From positions 372,001-436,000 of the forward strand of contig NZ_FNKQ01000002.1 in assembly GCF_900100875.1 (NCBI RefSeq): a DNA stretch of 64,000 bases. Reading direction: 5' to 3'. The stretch is from Halopelagius longus. GTDB lineage: Archaea; Halobacteriota; Halobacteria; Halobacteriales; Haloferacaceae. A model generated the notes under the pieces. That model saw nothing but the letters and a program-made list of their open reading frames with translations. It did not search any database and had not been told where the DNA came from. Shown here piece after piece: positions 25,607 to 33,819 of the stretch. Position numbers and translations under genes: made by a program. Within the stretch, counting starts at the first letter, position 1; each line of letters starts with the position of its first letter.

Positions 25607-26136
25607 GCGACGACGACAGGGTGGACGCGATGCCGGACGAGGACGGAAACGGCGCGGAGAGCGACGACCTGACGCACGTCGACGAGGCGGGGAACGCCCA
25701 GATGGTGGACGTGGGGGCGAAACCGGACGCCCGGCGGCGCGCCGTCGCCCGCGGCACCCTCTCTCTCACCGCCTCCACCGTCGCCGCCGTCCGCGACGAC
25801 GAAATCGGCAAGGGCGACGTGTTGGCGACGGCGCGAATCGGCGCGATTCAGGCGGTGAAACACACGTGGGAGACGATTCCCATGTGCCACCAGATACCCA
25901 TCACGAACGTCGAGACGACGTTCGACGTTGGGGAGACGGAGATAACCCTCACCGTCGCCGTCGAGACGACGGGCAAGACCGGATGCGAGATGGAGGCGCT
26001 CGAAGGCGTCACCACCGGTCTGAACGTCGTCTGGGACATGGTGAAAGCGGCGGAGAAAGACGCAGAGGGACAGTATCCGGACACGCGAATCGGCGAGGTG
26101 CAGGTGGTCAGGAAAGAAAAGCGGACGAACGAGTAG
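25603..26136 (+). CDS. moaC: Cyclic pyranopterin monophosphate synthase MoaC
   Basis: A 177-residue enzyme of molybdenum cofactor synthesis that makes cyclic pyranopterin monophosphate with MoaA. Signature motifs are PMCHQIP (about 93-99) and KTGCEMEALEGV (125-136). The first 25 residues are a family-atypical acidic extension. The GTG start overlaps the nnr stop (GTGA); an internal ATG at 25630 is the alternative. Other moa genes are not in the window. The stop lies 7 bases from the convergent hflX. Confidence 0.92.
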   Translation: MSDDDRVDAMPDEDGNGAESDDLTHVDEAGNAQMVDVGAKPDARRRAVARGTLSLTASTVAAVRDDEIGKGDVLATARIGAIQAVKHTWETIPMCHQIPITNVETTFDVGETEITLTVAVETTGKTGCEMEALEGVTTGLNVVWDMVKAAEKDAEGQYPDTRIGEVQVVRKEKRTNE

Positions 26137-26143
26137 GGCGCGA

Positions 26144-27469
26144 CTACGGCGAATCGACGACGCCGTCGGTCTCCGCGCGCCGGAGGTCGGCCGCCTTCGA
26201 GCGGGCTTTCTCCACGATGGCCGGTTGGGCCTCGAACTCCAAGAACACCTGCTGGCCCTCGTACTCCTCCGCTTCGACGTGGCCGTGGTCGTGGACCCAC
26301 GAGACGAGGCTCATCGCGTCGTCGTTCATCGGGAGGAGCAGACGCTCCTCCTCCCACGGCGGCAGTTCGTGTTCGATTCGGTCGCAGAGTTCCTCGACGT
26401 TCTCGCCGGTGAGGCCGGAGACGACCACCGGGTTCGGGGCGAGTGCGCTGAGCGCGTTCGTCTTCTCTTCGAGTTCGTCCTCGTCGAGTTTGTCGCACTT
26501 GTTCAGCACCGTCACGATGGGCGCTTCGTTTCGCTCGTACAGCGTGTCGTGGCAGGTGACGAGTTTCTCGCGCATCTCCTCGACGGGTTCGGAGGCGTCC
26601 ACGACGAGGAGGACGAGGTCCGCGCGGTAGACGGAGTCGAGCGTGGACTTGAACGACTCGACCAGCCAGTGCGGAAGGTCGGAGATGAACCCGACGGTGT
26701 CGGTCAGGAGGACGTTCCGCGTCCCCGTGTCCGCGCGGCGCGTCGTCGTCCCGAGCGTCGTGAACAGGCGGTCCTCGGACTCGGCGGTCGTCTCCAAGTC
26801 GGGGTGTAACTCGTCGTTCTGCCCGACTTCGAGGTCCTCGGCGAGTCGTTGCATCAGCGTGGACTTCCCGGCGTTCGTGTACCCCGCGAGGGCCACGAGG
26901 TCGAACCCGGACTCGCGGCGTTGCTCCCGCCGGGTCTCCTCCTTGTCGGCGATGGAGTCGAGTTCGCGCTTGATGCGGGAAATCTGCGCTTTGATGTCCT
27001 GTTCGCGCGACTGGTCGTACTCGCCGAGACCCATGAACCCCGGCCGTTCGTCGCGTTTCGCCAGCGACGCCTTCGCCTCCGCGCGCGGCAGTTCGTACCG
27101 GAGTTCCGCGAGTTCGACCTGCAGTTGGGCCTTGCGCGTGTTGGCTCGCTGGCCGAATATCTCCAAGATGAGCGTGAAGCGGTCGATGACCTCGGTCCCC
27201 TCGGGGAGCTTCGCCCCGATGTTGAACGTCTGGTAGGGACCGAGTCGGTTATCGACGATGACCGCCGCCGCGTCCGTTTCGGCCATGAGCGCCGCTAACT
27301 GCTCGACTTTACCCTCGCCGAAGTGGAACGCGGCGTCCTCCTCTCGAGTCTGCGTGAGTTCGCCGACCACGTCGTACCCGGCGGCGCGCGCGAGGTCGGT
27401 TATCTCCGAGAGGTCGGCCGTCCCGGAGTCCACCCGCTTTGCGACGACGGCTCTCGTTCCGTGACTCAT
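26144..27469 (-). CDS. hflX: GTPase HflX
   Basis: A 441-residue ribosome-associated GTPase. The N-terminal HflX domain (about 1-170) has IIVDNRLGPYQTFNIG-like sequence (VIVDNRLGPYQTF). A coiled-coil (LAELRYELPRAEA) precedes the G domain with GYTNAGKST (G1), DTVGFISDLP (G3) and NKCDKL (G4). The C-terminal part carries the short EGQQVFLEF-like domain. The start is the ATG at 27469 (MSHGTRAVVAKR). Family members bind the 50S subunit and act under stress. It converges on moaC, which is a common haloarchaeal arrangement. Confidence 0.93.
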   Translation of the reverse strand: MSHGTRAVVAKRVDSGTADLSEITDLARAAGYDVVGELTQTREEDAAFHFGEGKVEQLAALMAETDAAAVIVDNRLGPYQTFNIGAKLPEGTEVIDRFTLILEIFGQRANTRKAQLQVELAELRYELPRAEAKASLAKRDERPGFMGLGEYDQSREQDIKAQISRIKRELDSIADKEETRREQRRESGFDLVALAGYTNAGKSTLMQRLAEDLEVGQNDELHPDLETTAESEDRLFTTLGTTTRRADTGTRNVLLTDTVGFISDLPHWLVESFKSTLDSVYRADLVLLVVDASEPVEEMREKLVTCHDTLYERNEAPIVTVLNKCDKLDEDELEEKTNALSALAPNPVVVSGLTGENVEELCDRIEHELPPWEEERLLLPMNDDAMSLVSWVHDHGHVEAEEYEGQQVFLEFEAQPAIVEKARSKAADLRRAETDGVVDSP

Positions 27470-27773
27470 ATGACCACCCGGTCGGCCCTCGACGACCCGA
27501 CCGTGGTCGGTAATCTTGCATGCACGGTTCGGTTCGAACGTTGGGTATCGACGCACTTGAACCCTCCTCGGGCGCCGTCGAACGGACGGAGAGACGAGAT
27601 GTTACTCACGCACCTCCGTTCGAGCCGCACCGTGTGACACGCTAACCATGGGCTGGGATTGCGCGCCGAACGCCTTGTATGTTCTCGCTCGTCGGTCGTC
27701 CGTCTGACAAGTCCGACTGCGTGACGGTCACGTTCCCACAAACGACTTATACTGAGACGAGTGAGAGTGCGGT
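27470..27773. other. 304-base intergenic region upstream of hflX and the FUN14 gene
   Basis: It holds the promoters of two divergent genes: a TATA-like box for the FUN14 gene near its right end and an AGATTACC-like box for hflX near 27510-27520 on the minus strand. I see no tRNA cloverleaf and no coding frame with family character. Confidence 0.4.
27746..27752 (+). promoter_or_regulatory. TATA box for the FUN14 gene
   Basis: CTTATAC is centred about 25 bases before the ATG at 27774, fitting a leaderless transcript. Confidence 0.45.
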
Positions 27774-28106
27774 ATGTCCGACCCGTTGCAACTGTCACTC
27801 GACCCGACCGCTCTCGGCATCGACTTCGGAAGCGGTGCCGTCATCGGCGGCGTCATCGGCTTCGCGGCCAAGAAGATAGCGAAGCTAGTCGCCGTCATCG
27901 TCGGCGTCGAACTCGCCGTGTTCAAGTTCCTCGAATCGCGGGGGATCCTCACCGTCGACTGGGAACGCCTCTCGGCGGGTCTGGTCTCGAAGACGCAGGA
28001 CGCCGCGGCGGGGACGCCCCCGGATTGGATATCCAGCATCCTCTCTACGCTCTCCATCTCGGCGGGCTTTACGGGCGGTTTCCTCGTCGGCTTCAAGAAG
28101 GGATAG
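27774..28106 (+). CDS. FUN14 family membrane protein
   Basis: A 110-residue protein. A Gly-rich first membrane segment (GAVIGGVIGFAAKKIAKLVA) and a second (VAVIVGVELAVFKFLESRGI) match the FUN14 pattern, with a third near the C-terminus (ISAGFTGGFLVGFKKG). FUN14 proteins are mitochondrial outer-membrane proteins in eukaryotes; the archaeal role is not known. It stands alone with a clear leaderless promoter. Confidence 0.82.
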   Translation: MSDPLQLSLDPTALGIDFGSGAVIGGVIGFAAKKIAKLVAVIVGVELAVFKFLESRGILTVDWERLSAGLVSKTQDAAAGTPPDWISSILSTLSISAGFTGGFLVGFKKG

Positions 28107-28207
28107 TTCGCGCGCGCCTCGGTCGAACGGCTCTTTTCTCGGTTCGAATCGACCCGCCGGCGCGGAGGCGCCGAACGGAGGCGGGCCGTCCGCCCCGACG
28201 CGTCCGA

Positions 28208-28933
28208 CTACCGCGTCTTCAGGTCGTCTTTGTCCTTGACGATTCGCGTCTCCGCTTCGCCGGAGGTCATGTCGTTGACCATATCGAAGAAGTCGTTCTG
28301 CATCCCGGCGGGGAACGTGACGACGCCGACCCACGACCCGTCGTTCTGCCACTCCTCGCGGTCTAGAGAGCCGTACTCGCGGACCTGTGCCTGCGTCTTC
28401 CCGGCGTACTCCGCGGGTATCTGGACGGCTATCGTCACCTCGTCGAAGCGGATGGGGATGACCGGCCGGAGTGCGTCGAGGGCGTCGTCGACCTGCGATT
28501 CGACCTTCTCCATCGGGTCCACCTTGAACCCGGCCTCCTCCAAGGCGCGTTCGATGCGTTCCGGCGGGTGCGGCGCGTTGTCCATCTGCGGGTTGACCGC
28601 GTTCCGCGCGATGCGGTTTATGAGCTGTTTTCGCTTCTGCTCCTGCATCTCGCGGCGTTGCTCGGCGGTGATCTGTATCTCGCCGCGCTTGACGACTTCC
28701 GGGATAATCTCCATGGGGTCGGTCGTCCCGAACACCTCCTCTAAGTCGTTCTCGGCGGGCCTGTCGCCGCGTGAGGCGTCCTCGAACACGTCCTCGGCGG
28801 CGATGACGTCCTCCAACTCCCCGTCGAACTCGTCGCGCTTGATGTCGAGGGCCGCGTCGGGGTCGATGAGAACCTCGAACCGTTCGCCGTGGGATTCGAG
28901 TCGGGCGGTGACCGCCTCGTCGAGTGATATCAT
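28208..28933 (-). CDS. Ribosome maturation protein SBDS
   Basis: A 241-residue protein of the Shwachman-Bodian-Diamond family, which helps release an anti-association factor from the 50S subunit. Three domains are visible: N-terminal FYSH (about 1-95; [30 protein letters not shown]), the central helical domain ([17 protein letters not shown]...[11 protein letters not shown]) and the C-terminal ferredoxin-like domain ([13 protein letters not shown] onward). The start at 28933 gives the standard MISLDEAV beginning; an upstream in-frame extension is not family-like. Confidence 0.93.
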   Translation of the reverse strand: MISLDEAVTARLESHGERFEVLIDPDAALDIKRDEFDGELEDVIAAEDVFEDASRGDRPAENDLEEVFGTTDPMEIIPEVVKRGEIQITAEQRREMQEQKRKQLINRIARNAVNPQMDNAPHPPERIERALEEAGFKVDPMEKVESQVDDALDALRPVIPIRFDEVTIAVQIPAEYAGKTQAQVREYGSLDREEWQNDGSWVGVVTFPAGMQNDFFDMVNDMTSGEAETRIVKDKDDLKTR

Positions 28934-29048
28934 ACGGGAAGATACACCTCCCGAATTAAAAAGGCCTCCCCGATTCGACCGCGGGGCGGCGACGTTCGCC
29001 GCGGCCGGGGTGCGAAGCGCTATATCGCCCGGCGTCCTCCGCACCGCT

Positions 29049-29384
29049 ATGAGTAGCGAATCGGCGTCCGACGCCCCCGAAACCGACCTCGAAGAGCGCA
29101 TCGAACTGTTCATGCGGCGCAACTTCCCCCAGATTCAGATGCACGGCGGGGACGCCGGCGTCGAGGCCGTAGACGGAGACACCGGCGAGGTGTGGATTTC
29201 GCTCACCGGCGCGTGTTCCGGGTGCGGCATCTCGCCGATGACCATCCAAGCGCTGAAGTCGCGGATGGTCGCCGAGTTCGAGGAGGTGTCCGAAGTCCAC
29301 GCCTCCACCGGCGACCCGTTCGACTACGAGGCTGACGCCGAGAGCGACCCCTTCGAGCGGAGTCGTTCCGACGCGCCGTTCTGA
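29049..29384 (+). CDS. NifU C-terminal-domain (Nfu-type) Fe-S protein
   Basis: A 111-residue Fe-S scaffold or carrier. The CxxC motif is at Cys56/Cys59 in [12 protein letters not shown], preceded by the [15 protein letters not shown] strand typical of Nfu proteins. N- and C-terminal ends are acidic and disordered. It likely helps mature Fe-S proteins such as the Rad3 helicase or ThiC, but the window shows no suf genes. It is divergent from the SBDS gene, 115 bases apart. Confidence 0.9.
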   Translation: MSSESASDAPETDLEERIELFMRRNFPQIQMHGGDAGVEAVDGDTGEVWISLTGACSGCGISPMTIQALKSRMVAEFEEVSEVHASTGDPFDYEADAESDPFERSRSDAPF

Positions 29385-29507
29385 CGCCCCGACCGGCCTC
29401 TTTTCGATACCGTAGGCAGTGTTTACCGTCGCGTACGCGCGGCGAACCGGTCGTATATGCGACGTTTACTTATGTCCCTTCGGGGGGACGCTCGGACCGA
29501 GACGAGG

Positions 29508-29690
29508 ATGACACGGAGTCGAACGCGGCCCGACGAGGGGTCGAACGGAGGAGTAATCGAGCAGTACTACCACGTCGTCTGCCACGACTGTCGGGTGGAG
29601 TCGCTCGAAGTAAACGCGGAGGACGCGCGCGAGATGGCGGACCGGCACGACGAGAAGACCGGTCACAGCGTCACCGTCGGTCGCCTGTAA
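29508..29690 (+). CDS. Small haloarchaeal CxxC protein
   Basis: A 60-residue protein containing YYHVVCHDCRVE with one CxxC pair, followed by an EDAREMADRHDEKTGH helix and the VTVGRL end. One CxxC and two later histidines could bind zinc, as in C2H2-like fingers. The start is uncertain: in-frame ATGs at 29457 and 29472 would add 17 or 12 residues. I chose 29508 because a TTTACTTA box lies just over the usual distance upstream. The function is unknown. Confidence 0.65.
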   Translation: MTRSRTRPDEGSNGGVIEQYYHVVCHDCRVESLEVNAEDAREMADRHDEKTGHSVTVGRL

Positions 29691-29729
29691 TCCGCGCGGC
29701 GACGGCGACGAGTCGGCGGGAGAAGGCGC

Positions 29730-30068
29730 TCAGTTCGAGAGTTGGTCGATTATCTCGACGAGGTCGTCTTTGTCCTGCACGCCGATGACCTGCTTGGCTT
29801 GGTCGCCGTTGTGGTAGAACTGGAGCGTCGGCACAGAGCGGATGCCCTGCTCTTGGGCGAGTTCCTGCAGTTCGTCGATGTCCACCTTCAGGACGGCGGC
29901 GTCCGTCTCGGCGGCGATCTCCTCGACCGTCGGTTCCAGCATCTTGCACGGACCGCACCAGTCCGCGTAGTAGTCGACGAGAACGACGTCGTTGTCGGAG
30001 ACGAGTTCGTCGAGGTGGTCCGCGCTCTCGACGTGGACGGGCGAGCCAGTAGATTCCGGTGTGCTCAT
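29730..30068 (-). CDS. trxA: Thioredoxin
   Basis: A 112-residue thiol-disulfide oxidoreductase with the classic active site WCGPC (Cys38, Cys41) and the cis-proline loop SVPTL. A short acidic extension (1-15) precedes the fold. The length is normal. It is a stand-alone gene; a reductase is not in the window. Thioredoxins reduce cytoplasmic disulfides such as those of ribonucleotide reductase. Confidence 0.95.
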   Translation of the reverse strand: MSTPESTGSPVHVESADHLDELVSDNDVVLVDYYADWCGPCKMLEPTVEEIAAETDAAVLKVDIDELQELAQEQGIRSVPTLQFYHNGDQAKQVIGVQDKDDLVEIIDQLSN

Positions 30069-30193
30069 ACCACCACGTACAGTCGGGACCGCCTTAACTA
30101 TTGAGCGTCTCTGTTCGGCGTTCGCACGACCGCTGGTCGAGGCTCCCGTCGTGGTGCGACGCGTCGCCGTCGTACGTCGGCGTCCGTTCGCGC

Positions 30194-30856
30194 CTACGCC
30201 ACGTCGTACGAGAGCAGAACGCCGTCGTCGAGGCGTTCCACCTCGCGCAGCGAGAGGGTCGGAAACTCCTCGACGAACCCCTCGCCGTCGGCCAACGTGG
30301 GCGCGTCGCGCCCGCCGATCACTATCGACCCGACGTAGACGCGGAGTTCGTCCGCCACGCCCTCCTCGAAGAGCGAGAAGATGACTTCCCCGCCGCCTTC
30401 GACCATCACCGACTCGACGCCGCAGGTTTCGAGCGACTCGAACGCCTCCGAGAAGGAGACGCGGTCCGCCCCGGCGACGACGACGGTCGCCCCCGCGGAT
30501 TCGAGCGCCTCGATTCGGTTCTCGGGGGCGGCCTCCGAGACGAGGACGTACGTGTCCGCCGCGCCGTCGAGGATGCGGGCGTCCGTCGGCGTCCGTCCGC
30601 GGGAGTCCGCGACGACGCGGGCCGGGTTCGCCGGCCGTCCATCGGCCTGCCGGGTCGCCCGAAGCGACTGCCCGTCTACGGTGAGGTGAGGGTCGTCCGC
30701 GAGGACGGTCCCGACGCCGACGAGGACGGCGTCGTTTTCCGCGCGGACGCGGTCCACGCGGGCGAAGTCCTCATCGCCGCTTATCTCCACCTGTTCGCGC
30801 CGCCTGTTCGACAGTTTCCCGTCCACGCTCGCGGCGGCGTTGACGACGACGTGCAT
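30194..30856 (-). CDS. Diaminohydroxyphosphoribosylaminopyrimidine reductase (archaeal)
   Basis: A 220-residue RibD C-terminal-domain/DHFR-like enzyme of archaeal riboflavin and F420 synthesis. It reduces the ribosylaminopyrimidinone phosphate before deamination. Motifs: NAAASVDGKL near the start, DAVLVGVGTVLADDPHLTV (NADPH side), and VMVEGGGEVIFSLF, the family signature. The start is the ATG at 30856 (MHVVVNAAAS). The N-terminal deaminase domain of bacterial RibD is absent, as in archaea. Confidence 0.9.
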   Translation of the reverse strand: MHVVVNAAASVDGKLSNRRREQVEISGDEDFARVDRVRAENDAVLVGVGTVLADDPHLTVDGQSLRATRQADGRPANPARVVADSRGRTPTDARILDGAADTYVLVSEAAPENRIEALESAGATVVVAGADRVSFSEAFESLETCGVESVMVEGGGEVIFSLFEEGVADELRVYVGSIVIGGRDAPTLADGEGFVEEFPTLSLREVERLDDGVLLSYDVA

Positions 30857-30920
30857 GCGCGAACGTGGTACGGTCGGCGTATTCGACTTTCGGTCGCGGG
30901 GGCTCAGAACGGTCACGAAT

Positions 30921-30927
30921 TATATAA
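30921..30927 (+). promoter_or_regulatory. Strong TATA box for the glycosyltransferase gene
   Basis: A perfect TATATAA is centred about 29 bases before the ATG at 30953. Confidence 0.55.
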
Positions 30928-30952
30928 GCCACCGTGTCATTGTGGCGCACAT

Positions 30953-32002
30953 ATGTCGCCGAAAATTCTGATGCTCGGATGGGGGTTCCCTCCGAACGTG
31001 AGTGGCGGACTCGACACCCACGTCGGAGAGTTGTTCGACGGTCTGCAGGCGAGAGGAACCGACATCGAGTTGGTGCTCCCCGCCGAGTACGCGCCGGAGG
31101 ACCGCGAGGGAATCGTCGGCGTTCCGACCGGCGACGGCGACATCATCACCCGCATCGGCCGTCTCAGTTCGACCTTCGCCGAACGCGCCGAGGACGCGGA
31201 CATCGTCCACACCCACGACTGGTTCGGCTACGGCCCGGGTTCGCGCGCGAACTCCAACGACGACGCCGACGTGGAGTGGGTGACGACGTTTCACTCGCTG
31301 TCGTCGGACCGGAACATCGACCCGCCGAAACGGGAGAAGGAGACCGAACGGCGCGTCGTGGACCGCTGTGACCACCTACTCGCGGTGAGCGAACTCCTCG
31401 CGAACAAGGTCGACGAGGAGTACGGGCGGAAGCCGGAGGTCATCTACAACGGCTTCTCCACCGTCGAGACGACCGGACGCGACCTGAAGGAGGAACTCGG
31501 CATCGACGGTCACATGGTGTTCTTCGTGGGGCGACACACGGACCAGAAGGGAATCGCCCACCTCGTCTACGCCCTCGACAGACTCCGCCGCGACGACGTG
31601 ACCCTCGTGATGGGCGGGTCCGGCCACCTCACGGACCAACTGAAGCGGTTCGCGGAACTGCTGGGCGTCGAAGACCGGATAGAGTGGGTGGGCTACGTCC
31701 CCGAGGAGGAACTCGGCGACTACTACGCCTCGGCGGACCTGTTCGTCTCGCCCTCCCTGTCGGAACCGTTCGGCATCACCATCGTCGAAGCCCTCTCCGT
31801 GGGGACGCGCGTCGTCGCCACCGAGAGCGGTGCCGCGGAGGTGCTACCGGACGACTGCGTCATCGAGGTGGACCCCGACTCCCGGTCCATCGCCGAGGGC
31901 ATCGAGTACGGCCTCTCGTTGGAGGGGCCGCCGGAGTACGAACCGCTGACGTGGGACGAAGTGGTGGACCAGACCGTCGAGTTCTACGAGCGAATCGCCT
32001 GA
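30953..32002 (+). CDS. GT4-family glycosyltransferase
   Basis: A 349-residue GT-B enzyme. It begins with the glycogen-synthase-like Gly-rich loop (LGWGFPPNVSGGLDTHV). HTHDWFG (about 83-89) lies in the N-terminal domain. The C-terminal donor-binding domain has FFVGRHTDQKG and the E-x7-E motif in EPFGITIVEAL. Sugar donor and acceptor are unknown; roles in glycogen-like polymer, glycolipid or exopolysaccharide synthesis are possible. It has a strong leaderless promoter and no glycan-pathway neighbours. Confidence 0.85.
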   Translation: MSPKILMLGWGFPPNVSGGLDTHVGELFDGLQARGTDIELVLPAEYAPEDREGIVGVPTGDGDIITRIGRLSSTFAERAEDADIVHTHDWFGYGPGSRANSNDDADVEWVTTFHSLSSDRNIDPPKREKETERRVVDRCDHLLAVSELLANKVDEEYGRKPEVIYNGFSTVETTGRDLKEELGIDGHMVFFVGRHTDQKGIAHLVYALDRLRRDDVTLVMGGSGHLTDQLKRFAELLGVEDRIEWVGYVPEEELGDYYASADLFVSPSLSEPFGITIVEALSVGTRVVATESGAAEVLPDDCVIEVDPDSRSIAEGIEYGLSLEGPPEYEPLTWDEVVDQTVEFYERIA

Positions 32003-32006
32003 GGGG

Positions 32007-32453
32007 TCACCGCAGGACGCGAACGTCCGTCACGGGTTCGGGGTGGCGGATGCGGTAGCCGTCCGAAGTCGGAACGAGGCCCTCGCTGGGGAGAGTCTGC
32101 CGCGCGGGTTGGTACGGACTGTCCGAGTCCGCAGACTGGTACGGGCTGTCGGACTCCGCGGACTGATAGGGGCTGTCGGAACTCACCGATTGGTAGGGGC
32201 TGTCCGACTGCGCCGACTGGTACGGGCTGTCCGAACTCGCCGACTGGTGGGGACTGTCGTCGCGTTCGCGCGCGCCCCGTCGGAAGTCCTCCGGCGGCAG
32301 GTAGATTCGCTCGCCGGACTCCGAACGGACGATGACCGCGGTGTCCCTGTCGCCGCGCATCGTTATCTCCGTCGTCCCGTCCTCGATGTTGACGGTGAAC
32401 GTGACGGACTCCTCGTCGTCGTCGCCCTCGCCCTCGTCGGGTGACGCTGTCAT
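32007..32453 (-). CDS. Hypothetical protein with Ser-Pro-Tyr nonapeptide repeats
   Basis: A 148-residue protein. The N-terminal 60 residues form a beta-rich segment (VTFTVNIEDGTTEITMRG, AVIVRSESGERIYLPPED), which looks conserved-like. Residues about 66-118 are six copies of a nine-residue unit with consensus DSPYQSAxS, first copy DSPHQSAS. The end is PTSDGYRIRHPEPVTDVRV. I do not recognise a function. It converges on the glycosyltransferase (4-base gap) and is divergent from rpa. A TTAGCA/TGCTAAG box lies 30 bases upstream of the start. Confidence 0.72.
   Translation of the reverse strand: MTASPDEGEGDDDEESVTFTVNIEDGTTEITMRGDRDTAVIVRSESGERIYLPPEDFRRGARERDDSPHQSASSDSPYQSAQSDSPYQSVSSDSPYQSAESDSPYQSADSDSPYQPARQTLPSEGLVPTSDGYRIRHPEPVTDVRVLR
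32116..32262. repeat. 27-base tandem repeat inside the Ser-Pro-Tyr repeat gene
   Basis: Units of 27 bases start at 32116, 32143, 32170, 32197, 32224 and 32251 (the last partial); each begins with a form of GGGCTGTCCGA. They code on the minus strand for the DSPYQSAxS units. Copies differ by several silent and replacement changes. Confidence 0.8.
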
Positions 32454-32515
32454 ACGTTGCCGAGTGGCGGCCCCGACACTTAGCAGTTCGTGCCGTCGGA
32501 CCCCTTCCGGGAACC

Positions 32516-32523
32516 CTTTTTAG
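32516..32523 (+). promoter_or_regulatory. TATA-like box for the rpa operon
   Basis: CTTTTTAG is centred about 28 bases before the ATG at 32548. Confidence 0.45.
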
Positions 32524-32547
32524 GGTACGGGAGCCAACTTTCTACCG

Positions 32548-33819
32548 ATGGACGTAGACGACCATGCCGAGGAACTCGCCTCCACCCTCGGCGTAGACAA
32601 AGCGGAGGTCAAATCCGACCTACAGAACCTGTTAGAGTACAGCGTCCCGATAGACGAGGCGAAACAGAGCATCCGGCGCAAGCACGGCGGCGGCGACGGC
32701 GGCGGGAGTTCGCCCGCCTCGAAGGACGTGGCGGACATCACCACCGAGGACGGCAACGTCACCGTCACCGTGCGCGTGTTGACCGTCGGCCGACGCTCGA
32801 TTCGCTATCAGGGCGAAGAACAGACCATCCGAGAGGGCGAACTCGCGGACGAGACGGGGAAGATATCCTACACCGCGTGGGAGGACTTCGGCTTCGAAGC
32901 CGGCGACTCCGTCACCGTCGGCAACGCCGGCGTCCGCGAGTGGGACGGCGAACCGGAACTGAACCTCGGTTCCAGTTCCACCGTCGCCGTCGAGACGACG
33001 CCCGTCGAGACGCCGTACGAGGTGGGCGGCGAAACCGACCTCGTGGACGTCCGCGCGGGCGACCGCGGCCGGACCGTGGAGGTTCGCGTCCTCGAATCCG
33101 AGGAACGGACCATCGACGGCCGCAACGGCGAGACGCTCATCCGGTCGGGCGTCGTGGCAGACGAGACGGGCCGCCTCCCCTTCACCGACTGGGGCGCGCG
33201 CTCGGACCTGCGGGAGGGCGCGGACCTGCGGTTCGAGGACGTGTACGCCCGCGAGTTCCGCGGCGTCCCCCAAGTCAACCTCTCGGAGTTCACCACCGTC
33301 ACGCCGTTGGGCCGCGACGTCGAAGTCAACGAGTCGGCCCCGCGGATGAAAATCGGCGAGGCCGTCGGGTCCGGCGGGATGTTCGACGTGGAGGTGACCG
33401 GTAACCTGCTGGAAGTCCGCGACGGGTCCGGCCTCATCGAACGCTGTCCCGACTGCGGGCGCGTCCTCCAGAACGGCCAGTGTCGCTCCCACGGCGACGT
33501 CGAGGGCGAGGACGACATGCGCGTGAAGGCCATCCTCGACGACGGCACCGGCACCGTCACCGTCGTCTTAGACCGAGAGTTGACCGAGACGCTGTACGGC
33601 GGCACGATGGAAGAGGCGATGGAACAGGCCCGCGAGGCGATGGACAAGGAAGTCGTCGCCGACGACATCCGCGACGCCGTCGTCGGGCGGGAGTTCCGCG
33701 TCCGCGGCAACCTCTCGGTGGACGACTACGGCGCGAACCTCGAAGCCACCGAGTTCGAGGAGACGGACGAGGACCCCGCAGACCGTGCGGCCGCCCTCCG
33801 CGAGGAGGTGGGCGCATGA
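32548..33819 (+). CDS. rpa1: Replication protein A (RPA), single-stranded DNA-binding
   Basis: A 423-residue RPA with a short N-terminal helical segment (1-55), three predicted OB folds (about 60-155, 165-260, 270-400) and a zinc motif CPDCGRVLQNGQCRSHG within the third. It binds single-stranded DNA in replication and repair. The gene order rpa, rpa-associated protein, phosphoesterase is the same as the rpa1-rpap1-rpe operon known in Haloferax volcanii. Its stop overlaps the next gene's ATG (ATGA), so the operon is translationally coupled. Confidence 0.92.
   Translation: MDVDDHAEELASTLGVDKAEVKSDLQNLLEYSVPIDEAKQSIRRKHGGGDGGGSSPASKDVADITTEDGNVTVTVRVLTVGRRSIRYQGEEQTIREGELADETGKISYTAWEDFGFEAGDSVTVGNAGVREWDGEPELNLGSSSTVAVETTPVETPYEVGGETDLVDVRAGDRGRTVEVRVLESEERTIDGRNGETLIRSGVVADETGRLPFTDWGARSDLREGADLRFEDVYAREFRGVPQVNLSEFTTVTPLGRDVEVNESAPRMKIGEAVGSGGMFDVEVTGNLLEVRDGSGLIERCPDCGRVLQNGQCRSHGDVEGEDDMRVKAILDDGTGTVTVVLDRELTETLYGGTMEEAMEQAREAMDKEVVADDIRDAVVGREFRVRGNLSVDDYGANLEATEFEETDEDPADRAAALREEVGA

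Noticed and set aside
32116-32262. Regular repeats that could be a CRISPR array
   Set aside because: The units are head-to-tail with no unique spacers, keep the reading frame and encode a peptide repeat.
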